Shown here piece after piece: positions 9,937-17,817 of a DNA stretch of 23,079 nt. The notes under the pieces are model-generated. The model searched no databases and was not told the origin of the DNA. It saw only the letters and a list, made by a program, of their open reading frames with translations. Origin of the DNA: Cyclostephanos tholiformis (taxonomy: Eukaryota > Bacillariophyta > Thalassiosirophyceae > Thalassiosirales > Thalassiosiraceae); NCBI GenBank assembly GCA_036939975.1, contig JALLPB010000204.1, forward strand, positions 1-23,079, in the 5' to 3' direction. The position numbers and the translations under genes are program-made. Numbering within the stretch: position 1 is the stretch's first letter; each line of letters starts with the position of its first letter.

Positions 9937-10142
9937 TGTGACTTATCGGGGGGCGAGTGACAGACAGCCAGTACGTCACCGCTGTCGTTGCGCGCGCGCG
10001 ATTTGAAGTGTGATGTGGACAATAATTATTAGGCCTAATTATTATTGTTGCCCATGACGCCGGGCCGGGCACCTCAGCTCACCCCCCCCCCCTTCCCTAA
10101 AAAAAATAAAAACGATCACCTTCATCGTGTAATACACCAACA
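9937..10142. promoter_or_regulatory. Compact divergent promoter region
   Basis: These 206 bp separate the divergent start codons of the Nudix gene and the thylakoid-lumen-type gene, so both promoters must lie here or within the genes. Visible elements are a (CG)5 run at 9991-10000, ACGTCA at 9973-9978, TGACGC at 10055-10060, the 28-bp imperfect palindrome at 10020-10047, and a poly-C then A-rich stretch at about 10081-10110. ACGTCA and TGACGC match the hexamers described as CO2/cAMP-responsive elements in a diatom carbonic anhydrase promoter. Function here is inference only. Confidence 0.55.
10020..10047. promoter_or_regulatory. 28-bp near-perfect palindrome
   Basis: Centred on AGGCCT at 10031-10036, the two 14-base arms match at 13 positions (CAATAATTATTAGG against CCTAATTATTATTG). 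It sits in the middle of the divergent spacer, a plausible site for a dimeric regulator. Confidence 0.5.
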
Positions 10143-10259
10143 ATGCGTTCTTCTTCATTCGCTTGCTGCCTCGTCGCCTTCCTGCCGAGCGATGCCGCCA
10201 CCGCTTTCATCACCACCGGTCAAAGAGGCCGAGGCGACGTCGCGTTGGACGCCGCTCGA

Positions 10260-10293
<34 letters not shown>

Positions 10294-10768
10294 ACCGCCA
10301 CCACTGCGTCGTCGACAGGTCCGCGTTCCTTACGTCGTCGCTCGTCGCCGCGATATCCGCCGCGACGGCGACGACTGTCGTACCGTCGATCGCGTACGCC
10401 GGCGATGATGATATCGTCGACGACCTGTCGATGCCGTCCGTGGAAGAACGGAAGGTCTCGGCGGAGGTGAGTTTTCCCGATGCGTGGGCGTTGGGCGTGC
10501 CTTGGGGAACATGCCTCGTGCCACCCACGCCGCCACCGTCGCGTTGCATNGTTAAAAAAAAAAACAACGACGAAACACTAAAAAACGCGAACGTAAGGAT
10601 GCCATGGCGGAAAGGCTGCGAATCAAGGCGGAGTTGAAAAAGAAGGTAGCGAAGCCGATGGGATACGCTGAGTCGATGGAGGCTGAAAAGAACAAGCAAA
10701 AGAGCTTACAGAAATCGAAGGAGGAGAGGAGAAAAGCCATGTGCGAGGAGCTCGGGAGGGGTTGTTGA
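10143..10768 (+). CDS. Small basic protein with plastid plus thylakoid-lumen targeting, family unrecognised
   Basis: Exons 10143-10466 and 10598-10768 (131-bp intron with GTGAGT donor, containing an N at 10550) encode 164 residues. The presequence has three parts. Residues 1-20 form a signal peptide ending DAAT before A21-F22 (ATAF, an ASAFAP-like plastid-entry site). A serine run follows (40-50). Then comes a second hydrophobic segment (about 60-83) ending AYA86, the classic thylakoid-processing site. The mature part of about 78 residues has an acidic start (GDDDIVDD) and then a Lys/Glu-rich, probably helical tail (AERLRIKAELKKK, MEAEKNKQKSLQKSKEERRK) ending ELGRGC. I do not recognise the family; a photosystem-associated or lumenal accessory role is inferred from targeting alone. 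The gene diverges from the Nudix gene. Confidence 0.75.
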
Positions 10769-11093
10769 GAGATAGAGGGAGCAATTTGTCTTCTGTGGTG
10801 TATGGATGAGATGATGGCTTGATAATCAATGCCATAATACACTTGAAAGGGTCCGTCTTAATGTATCTCTCATTTCCAGTGCTATTTAAACTTTGTCCAC
10901 AGTCTGCAATGAAATATACAGAAAAAATATGGCGGGGAAAGGGATTCTAATGTAAACCATCTTTATTACTATTGTTTGATTCCACTCAACAACAACAACA
11001 ACGATAAGTGGGCCAAGTTCCAGAGAGTATGGATGTACACACTCTGTTTTCGTTAAATTAATTTCGTTATGTTATGGAATCATGTCACCTCCA
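10769..11093. other. Convergent intergenic spacer
   Basis: These 325 bp lie between the lumen-protein stop and the EFTUD2 stop, presumably two 3' untranslated regions. The only feature is a short (AAC)n microsatellite at about 10988-11002. No gene is seen. Confidence 0.6.
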
Positions 11094-14000
11094 TCAGCCG
11101 ACTTGGTTAGTCAAGGCTATGCCGTCGGCGGTGCTCTGGAGAAGCTGGGCCCTCATGCCCTCGTCGAAGAATTTCGAAATCGACACATCATCCGAGAGTC
11201 CCTTTCGCCTTCTAGTTTTCACGAGAAAATCTCTAGCCAGGCAGTGGGGAGGGCTCGGCTCCAGGGGATGTAAGATTATACTCTTATCCAACGGATCCCC
11301 CGGAACAATAGCCCAGTGATCAAACACAGAGTGGACCATCGCTTGACCCTGGGTGAAAGTCCTCAAATCGGTCTCGAATCCAAAACTATCGAGCACGGGA
11401 AGGAAAGCTTTTACACTGTAGAGGGGAGATCCGGGAATCGGCTTGTCTTGCACAATGTGCCCCCTGCGTTTCGACAGCACTGGCTGGATTGCACTTACAA
11501 TATCCCCAGGGCATTGGATTTGGAGACGATACCAAGGTTCCATGAGTCGAGGCGAGGCCGTCAATAATGCAGAATGAACAGTTTTCCTTGCAGTGGGAAT
11601 GAGCTGTCCCCCCCCTCTATGAATGGCATTGTCCGCCAAGGCGACATCTAGAATTTTGACTTTAGTGGAACGAACGGGCTCCTCACAAAGAGGTCCTTCC
11701 CTAGTGGCCCATTGGAATCCTTGCACGATACTAGGTTTGCAGGAATTCAACATGGTCTTGTCCACCTCGCTTGGGAGGGTGTCATCCATGAGGATATTCG
11801 TTCCATGGGTGGGGGAGCTTCCAAAGGCCCAGACCGACCGCGAGGATAATAAATCCCAGTCATATTTCGATTGGAAAAACCTACCCAACTGCGAAGTTAC
11901 ACATGCATTGGTTCCATGTACAACATTAGAACTATCTGAGAGATGAAACATCTCTAGCGCGTTTCTTCTCACCTTTCGATTATCCCAGTTAAGATCTACT
12001 TTGCCACTCTCAAGCTTCTCGGCTAATCCATCATCGAGTGGCTCGGCAATAAACGTGAGTTTGTTGCGTTTGTTCGCAGTCTGGGAATACGAAACGGTGA
12101 AAAAAAATAGTTAGTGAGACCAAACAGTGCTCACGAATAGTCACAAAATGAGGCGCCAACTCACTTGAGAGAAGCATTTGACGCTGCTCGTTTCTGCGAT
12201 AGTTTCACGGAATCCAACGACGGGATCTGCAACCTTGACTTCGATGTCTGAGTATACGGTCCTGAGATCGTGCATTACGCAGTCGAGATACAATTCTCCA
12301 ACTCCGAACAGTACATGCTCTCCACTCTCCTCGACGCGAGTGAACGACATTGGATAAGACTTCGAGACTCGGCGCAACCCCTCTACCATTTTTGGCAACT
12401 CGGCTGGGTTCAAAGGCTCCACTGCAAGTTTCATGGTTGATTCTCCGCCAGCCTAAAAAGAATGAGATGAATTGCAAGATTGTTGTCAGAGTCTCGTCGA
12501 GCGAACTAGTAAACAACCTCAAGGGAGAAGACAAAAAATTACCTGGGGAAATTTGAGGGGAGAGAAGATATGGATTTCGCCATCACCGTCGTCGCCTCCA
12601 AAATTGCTTGTTCCAGCGCCAACAATAGTTGCTGTTTTGACAATGTCCGCGTCGACACCGCCTAAAAGTACCCAATTCCCAGCCCTGGCCATCATGACCT
12701 CAGTTCGCGATCTCCCACGAGGAATCCAAACGTTGGAAACGGTTGCAAAAGCCATGTCCTCGTCATCGTCTGGCGTGTAGGCTTCGCCAAGAACCTTAAC
12801 ACGATCCCCTGTAATGAGCAGCCGCGATAGAAGAATTGAGCGCAGATTCTGAAAATCCCTTCAACGAGATGAAAAGGCAGAAACAAACATCCGTCGAGTG
12901 CTCACCAGGTTTCACAGTACCAGAATAGATCCTCCCGAATGCAGAAAACGATCGACCATCCGGTTCGGCGTAGAGCTTTGCCACGTGAATCACGAGGGGT
13001 CCGTGGGAATCGCATTTGATCATCGAAGTCACGGTCCGCGATGACAGCGGACCGGAGTAGCAGCGAGAAACCTTGCCCTTCGATGCAGCAGCAGGGGATG
13101 GACTGGATATTCCAGGACAAGGAACAGGCGAATAAATGATATTGATCAGACCATCGTTAATTCTATCCCGCTTCCCTGCGAGCAATGCCAAAAGAGACAT
13201 CAAATCAAAGAAAAAAAAAACTACTCACAGATGGCGCACTACAGTATCCACGAAACCAGTGCTCGTGCCAAAATACTTCCTGAACGCCGCCCTAATCAGC
13301 GGACGGGCGGACGCGCGCAATTGCTCCTTCCCCAAGAGCACGCCAAGGCTCCGGAACGCCCTCTCCACATCCCTCTCGGATTCGCCGACGGTGAGCGCAT
13401 ACATCTTGTACAGCGGCTCCAGCACGTATTGCACGAACGTGCGCCTCGGCGACGACGACGTCGTCGGATCCGATCCACAGTCGCCCGCCCGTCGACGAAA
13501 GGTCTTAGACCTCGGATCGAGGTACGCGTTCCCCCAAAGACGTCTGGCGAATCCTTCGGGGGTGAGATTTCGACCAAGGCCGCCGTCACTCTTATTGTCA
13601 AACGAGGGGCCGTCAACATGGGCGTCCTCGTCTCCCCCCCCTTCTCCTAAATGGTCGAGATACTGCGTCGCGAAGCTCTCTAGGGTGAACGCGTACCCAT
13701 GCATAGAGCTCGCGAAGACGACGTTACCCCTCTCGGGGGAAAGCCGGGGATACCTGCCATTCGACTGGTGACCGACGAATGCATTGACCGAGTCGATGAC
13801 GTTGCGCAGCTTGTGGTACATGTCCTCGGGAGGCAGTTTTAACTCCAATATCAACCGATCGATCTTGTTTATCACGAGCACCAGCGGTAGGCCCTCGGAA
13901 ATTATCTGTCGCAATAACATCTCGGTGTGCAGCATGATCCCCTCCACGGCGTCGACCATTAGCGCTGCGCCGTCAGCAACTCTAAGGGACGCCACCGACT

Positions 14001-14844
14001 CGTCGTGGAAGTTGGCATGTCCCGGACAATCGATCAACGTGAGCGCGTACGTCTTCCCGCGCGTGTCGGGGAGGCAAAGCGTTGCCGGACAGGACTTGAT
14101 GGATATCTGTCGATCCTGCTCGGATTGGAGGGTGTCCGTGATGCGCGGGCCGCCGCCTCGGTGCGATTCCAGCGACGCCCGGGGACCGTAGATGCCGAAT
14201 CCCTTGGAGAATGGGACCTTCGTCTGCTCGATGAGGAGATCGACGAATGTCGTCTTCCCGGTGTGCAGGTGTCCCACGAGGGCCAAGCAACGTCGGGTCC
14301 GTGTGGTTTCGTTCGCGACCAGGGACGCGAGGTACCTGTCCGAGACGAGGTCCCCTTCCCCTACCCCCCCCGCCTTGCCGTTGACGCCACCGGAGGAGGA
14401 AGATCGGATCATATCCCCCCCGTATGCCTCCCGTTCCTCGTCCTCATCGATCACGAGACTAAACGTCTTCCTACGCACCGGCTCGACGATGGGCTGATCG
14501 AGGTCCATTGCGTCCTCGTCGAGGACCGCCGTTCGCACGCCGTCACCGTAAACCTCCTCGGCGGTGGGATAGTGCACCTTATCCTCGTGCAGTATAATGG
14601 CGGACACGCCGGGCGCGGTGCCCAGGCCGGCGCCGCCATTGTCCCCCCCTCGGACGACGAGCCGACCATCGGCGCGTCCGCCCCCGTCTCGGGACACGTC
14701 GTCGTCATCATCCGCGGATACGTCCGAGGCGTCGTCGGGGGAGTTCTCGTCGTCATCTCCCGACGAGTCATCTTCGTCGGATGAATCGAGGGAGGGGCCG
14801 ATGTAATTGCCGAATTCGTCGTACAGTTCCCCTTCCTCCGCCAT
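11094..14844 (-). CDS. EFTUD2: U5 snRNP GTPase (EFTUD2 / Snu114), EF2-like
   Basis: Six exons read on the minus strand: 14844-13229, 13102-12906, 12808-12543, 12452-12165, 12080-11973 and 11888-11094, giving 1089 residues. All introns are GT-AG (126, 97, 90, 84 and 84 bp). The N-terminus starts with the hallmark [10 protein letters not shown], followed by a long Asp/Ser-rich acidic region. GTPase motifs are GHLHTGKT (191-198), DCPGH (272-276) and NKID (326-329). The EF2-like C-terminal domains are complete, including [42 protein letters not shown] and [12 protein letters not shown], ending near [18 protein letters not shown]. Snu114 drives U4/U6 unwinding and spliceosome disassembly together with Brr2 and Prp8. 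It is about 115 residues longer than the 972-residue human protein, mainly from the N-terminal and GTPase-domain insertions. The last intron is in frame and stop-free. A transposon ends only 27 bp upstream of the ATG. Confidence 0.95.
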
Positions 14845-14874
14845 TGTTGCCTCGTGTGGGCGGGCAGGGGGTTA

Positions 14875-14906
14875 ATGGAGCGTTCCCAAAACTCTTATTA
14901 TGATTT
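14875..14906 (+). repeat. Left terminal inverted repeat
   Basis: ATGGAGCGTTCCCAAAAC at the outer edge. It lies directly inside TTA (14872-14874) and 31 bases from the EFTUD2 ATG. Confidence 0.9.
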
Positions 14907-14917
14907 GTGTTTTTTAC

Positions 14918-14997
14918 GCACAAACTGTCTGGCCTTCAACCTTGCCGGTCTGGCACAAACGGTCTGGCCTGCAATTTTTATGCACAAACTGTCTGGC
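14918..14997 (+). repeat. Subterminal direct repeats of the Harbinger-like element
   Basis: Three copies of a 16-mer: GCACAAACTGTCTGGC at 14918-14933 and 14982-14997, and a one-mismatch copy GCACAAACGGTCTGGC at 14953-14968. GGTCTGGC also recurs in partial form at 14946-14953. Subterminal repeats near Harbinger ends often serve as binding sites for the transposase or the Myb-like partner; here that is inference. Confidence 0.75.
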
Positions 14998-15093
14998 TTC
15001 CTACCAAACTCGCTACTCAGAGGGTGGGGGTAAGAATTCGAAGCAACAACGCAACACCCAAAAAAAGCTACACCGCGACACCCGCCCCCCCCC

Positions 15094-15262
15094 GTCCATG
15101 GCCGCCAACACATCCATATTGTTGCAGTGATCAAGAGTTAGCCACCCCCCCTGCACAGGTCGTTAGAAAACATCACCACCGACAATCTCCCCGCCCGGCG
15201 CCGCTACTCCGCATTGCCGACAGCCAAGAATAATTTCCTACCATACACATCATCATCGGCAC
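15094..15262 (+). repeat. Left inner inverted repeat (leader of transposase gene)
   Basis: Roughly 85% identical by eye to the reverse complement of 16719-16886, for example in TCCATGGCCGCCAAC, AAGAGTTAGCCACCC, CTGCACAGGTCGTTAGAAA, CGACAGCCAAGAATAATTTCC and ACACATCATC. It ends 8 bases before the ATG of the transposase remnant at 15271. Confidence 0.85.
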
Positions 15263-15270
15263 AGCTGAGG

Positions 15271-15576
15271 ATGCGCTTCTCACATCGCCTACTCCTTCTC
15301 TATTTTTTTCATTGTGGGCAACAAATCGAACACCAACTTAGACGGCAGATGACATCAGCACGGCAGACTGCAGAGTGGGGCATGTTGAGCATACAGGCTT
15401 CTTTTCCCCGAGAAAAAGATCGATTTATTTATGAAGAATGCGGAGAGCGGAGAATTGTGTTGAAAATTTTTGTTTTGCTCTATAATCTTAGGGCGAGAAT
15501 GGTTAGAATAAATCAAATACAGAACACATATATGCCGCACCTTATTCGCAACGCAAACAAAGATATTTTGTCTTAA
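15271..15576 (+). pseudogene. Internally deleted Harbinger-type (DDE_Tnp_4-like) transposase
   Basis: 101 codons. After a short N-terminal piece (MRFSHRLLLLYFF, QLRRQM) the frame passes directly into what I recognise as the C-terminal end of a Harbinger/DDE_Tnp_4 transposase: AEWGMLSIQASFPREKDRF, EECGERRIVLKI, LLYNLRARMVRINQIQNTYM. The DDE catalytic core expected between these parts is absent, so it would be inactive. The reading frame stays open across the presumed deletion. Starts upstream of 15271 fall inside the inverted-repeat leader and are less likely. Confidence 0.7.
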
Positions 15577-15699
15577 ACTACCTGGGCTTGGGAAAGAACC
15601 CATAGGATGGGAGGAGGGGGGACCTGAAAGTATAAATAATATTATTAATTTTTATTTTTTATACTGGATATCACCGTAAATCCTATCAATAAATATATC

Positions 15700-16707
15700 C
15701 TAATTGTTGCTGGGTCTTTTAGGGTGAGGATTGCTGTTGCTGTCGCTCCCCGCATTTTTATTTAGCATCAACATGAACATCAGGTTCATCATTTGCCTCT
15801 GTTTACGAGCTTCCTCGCGAGCAAGTGCCATCTCCTCATGTCGAAGCTCATGCTCACACTCCCTTTGCTTCGCATCGTTTTTGTTCTGTTGCTCCCTCCT
15901 TTCATTATCCAGGCGGCTCTGCAGCATCATCATACGCATCATGTTTACAAAGGACCAGCCATCTCCTTCACCATCACCATCGCTCAAATTAGATGGTGAC
16001 TTTCGGAAGTTCCGCAACGGCTTTGTCAAGGCTCTGCTTTTCTTTTTAATACTCTCCGCTGTTGATGCACCTGACAAACGTTTACCTCTGGCGGATGCTG
16101 CACTGGTGGATGCAAAACTGGTGGATGCCGCAGTGCTTGCTGTGGCTGATGCCGCAGCTAGAAGATCATGTCCACCACCAAAATCACCAAATGATGCATT
16201 ATTCCCCGGCATGCCAAAGAGGTTTGTGGGATCAAGTCCAAGGCTTGTACCTCCTCCTTCATCACGATCGTCACTTCCTTTATCACGATGATCTATAACA
16301 ACAACCTCCTCTATAGCTGGACGGTCCTCGTCATCATCGGAAAAACTACTATCAGGATCCCCTTCACGTCCCTCACTCGTCCCGTCCTCTAACCCCAAAT
16401 CCAGCTCATCGGACCCCCCCCCCGTTGAGCCATCCGACGCCTTTATAAGCTTATAATACGCACGTTTCGCGAGACGAATGTGATTGGGGCAATTGGGGTC
16501 ACCTGTGGGGATCTTTGTCCTTGCCATCTCCTGAAATTTGCATTTCAGAGAATCGGAGGTCCTGTTCAACCCCAGAAAGTTTGCATCGTGAATTTCCAAA
16601 ATACTGTCCCAATCAGTATTGGATATTGGAATAATGTCTGCAACGGCCTCGGCCAAACTCTCTAGCTCATTGGTGGTGAATTTAAAGCCCCTCTTCTTGG
16701 GTGGCAT
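15700..16707 (-). CDS. Myb/SANT-like transposon companion protein
   Basis: An intact 335-residue frame. Residues 1-90 form a compact helical domain with spaced tryptophan and hydrophobic residues (ELESLAEAVADIIPI, W33, EIHDANFLGLNRTSDSL, KCKFQEMARTKIPTGDPNCP) of the type found beside Harbinger transposases in diatoms and oomycetes (DUF6818-like, from memory). A Ser/Asp/Gly-rich linker follows (about 90-210, including FSDDDEDRP), then an Ala/Ser stretch, a basic patch (KKKSRALTKPLRNFRK) and a methionine-rich coiled coil (about 255-320, with MMRMMMLQSRL). In PIF/Harbinger elements the Myb-like protein brings the transposase to DNA and helps its nuclear import. It is intact although its partner is broken, which suggests trans function or youth. 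The start is the first ATG beyond the inverted-repeat leader. Confidence 0.8.
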   Translation of the reverse strand: MPPKKRGFKFTTNELESLAEAVADIIPISNTDWDSILEIHDANFLGLNRTSDSLKCKFQEMARTKIPTGDPNCPNHIRLAKRAYYKLIKASDGSTGGGSDELDLGLEDGTSEGREGDPDSSFSDDDEDRPAIEEVVVIDHRDKGSDDRDEGGGTSLGLDPTNLFGMPGNNASFGDFGGGHDLLAAASATASTAASTSFASTSAASARGKRLSGASTAESIKKKSRALTKPLRNFRKSPSNLSDGDGEGDGWSFVNMMRMMMLQSRLDNERREQQNKNDAKQRECEHELRHEEMALAREEARKQRQMMNLMFMLMLNKNAGSDSNSNPHPKRPSNN

Positions 16708-16718
16708 GATGATCAGTG

Positions 16719-16886
16719 GCGCGGACGATGATGTGTACAGTAGGAAATTATTTTTGGCTGTCGGTGATGTGGAGTAGCGGTGCCGGGCGAAGAGATCGTT
16801 GGCAATGATGATTTCTAACGTCCTGTGCAGGAAGGGCGGCTAACTCTTGCTCACTGGGACGATGGATGGGTTGGCAGCCATGGAGG
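16719..16886 (-). repeat. Right inner inverted repeat (leader of Myb-like gene)
   Basis: Reverse-complement partner of 15094-15262. Reading on the minus strand it ends 11 bases before the Myb-like ATG at 16707. Both copies contain ATGGCNGCCAAC, possibly an upstream start codon. Confidence 0.85.
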
Positions 16887-16995
16887 AAAGGGGGGCTTGC
16901 CGGAGAGGGTCTCTATTTTTTATGATTTTTTTGCACTTTAATTCAGTCCCGTAAAGTTTGTACAACCCCTTGGAGGGGTTATACAAATAAGTGCG

Positions 16996-17081
16996 TTTAT
17001 GATTTTTTTACACTTAAATTAGCAATATTTAAGTGTAGGTGTGACAAATTTAGCAAGATTTAAGTGTAAAAAAATCATAAA
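16996..17081. repeat. Right subterminal hairpin
   Basis: A 24-bp arm at 16996-17019 (TTTATGATTTTTTTACACTT...) is perfectly complementary to 17058-17081. Within it ACACTTAAAT and ATTTAAGTGT form a second 10-bp stem with a 7-base loop (about 17010-17036). A related TTTATGATTTTTTTGCACTTTA occurs at about 16919-16940. Confidence 0.75.
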
Positions 17082-17103
17082 AAGAGTTTTGGGAACGCTC
17101 CAT
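17072..17103 (-). repeat. Right terminal inverted repeat
   Basis: Reverse complement of the left end with one mismatch. It is followed by TTA and then immediately by the LTR at 17107. Confidence 0.9.
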
Positions 17104-17106
17104 TTA

Positions 17107-17252
17107 TGGCTAACTAGTTCATTTGTTTCGCTGGAAAACCTTGATGGAAAACCTTCTTCATGGAGGAGAATTTAAAATATTCTCATCACTAATTTGCTAG
17201 TTGCTAGTGAATGTGACTTCCTACACGGGAGTCCATGTTGGGGAGTTTAGCA
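17107..17252 (-). repeat. 3' LTR of copia element
   Basis: Starts TGGCTAACTAG and ends GTTTAGCA (TG...CA). Next to its inner edge on the minus strand is ACAAGGGTG, a weak polypurine-tract candidate. Confidence 0.85.
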
Positions 17253-17263
17253 CACCCTTGTAG

Positions 17264-17817
17264 CTACTTGCTTTGCAATATGTGTGATTTGGTCTGTCCA
17301 TTGTTCTGTCTCTGACATCGTACATGGTGTGCAGGTGAATGATGTTTGGTAAAGTAGTCCGCTAGGTTCATTTTCCCCGGGCGCCAGTGGATACAAAATT
17401 GTCCCTGTGCCTTACGATCATGTAACCAGTGGAATCTCATGATTGCCTTCATCTGCTTTGGTTGGATTTTGTTATTTATTATGCCTTCCGCCGTTGTGTT
17501 GTTGGTTTGGATTGGCGTGCGTGGTTGCGGATGGCCCATTTCGGTGAGTATTTGTTGTAGGTATACTCCCTCTTTTGCATTCAGAAATAGTGCTCCCAGC
17601 TCTGCTTCTGCCGCAAATGACAAGACTGTTTTTATGATGGTTGCATTTGTCATGATGGCTCCATTATTGGGGGGGTGTTGGTTGTTGTTTGATAGGAAAA
17701 AATGACCTCCTACTTGGTTTCTGGCATTCTTCTTGTTGGCATAGCTCACGTCGCTGTGGATGCATAGGATCATTTTACTGGCTGTGTACATTATGATGGC
17801 TTCCTCCTACATTGCAC
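17264..17817 (-). pseudogene. RNase H domain of copia pol
   Basis: An open frame runs from about 17791 to 17264, with related sequence upstream interrupted by TAG at about 17806. It shows the copia RNase H landmarks CIHSDVSY (first Asp), AAEAELGALF (Glu), the segment PIQTNNTTAEG, and WRPGKMNLADYFTKHH at the end. In the third position Asn stands where copia RNase H normally has the catalytic Asp (TN rather than TD), a likely inactivating change. It ends close to the 3' LTR, as expected. Confidence 0.75.

Larger units (their letters stand above)
14875..17103. mobile_element. PIF/Harbinger-like DNA transposon, probably non-autonomous
   Basis: The ends are 32-bp inverted repeats (14875-14906 and 17072-17103, starting ATGGAGCGTTCCC) that match at 31 of 32 positions, flanked by TTA at 14872-14874 and 17104-17106. 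A 3-bp TTA duplication is characteristic of PIF/Harbinger. The 2229-bp element holds an internally deleted transposase (+, 15271-15576) and an intact Myb/SANT-like gene (-, 15700-16707), convergent with 123 bp between them, the usual Harbinger gene pair. Inner inverted repeats of about 168 bp precede each gene. Without a full DDE domain it should depend on a relative for movement. One caveat: the right TTA abuts the copia LTR, and the sequence ATTTATGGC occurs at both LTR edges, so the right duplication could be partly coincidental. Confidence 0.85.

Noticed and set aside
9380..10072. 230-codon minus frame and 181-codon plus frame (9461-10006)
   Set aside because: Alternative-frame shadows of the Nudix gene; the frame carrying the intact Nudix box is the real one.
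14005..14784. 259-codon plus-strand frame
   Set aside because: Antisense shadow of EFTUD2 exon 1, with no domain.
14918..14997. Three spaced repeats as a CRISPR array
   Set aside because: Eukaryotic context, only three 16-bp imperfect copies with unequal spacing, inside a transposon end.
15731..16291. 186-codon plus-strand frame opposite the Myb-like gene
   Set aside because: Antisense shadow of the intact minus-strand gene; hydrophobic Leu/Ser/Cys composition is what the reverse of Lys/Glu/Met codons gives.
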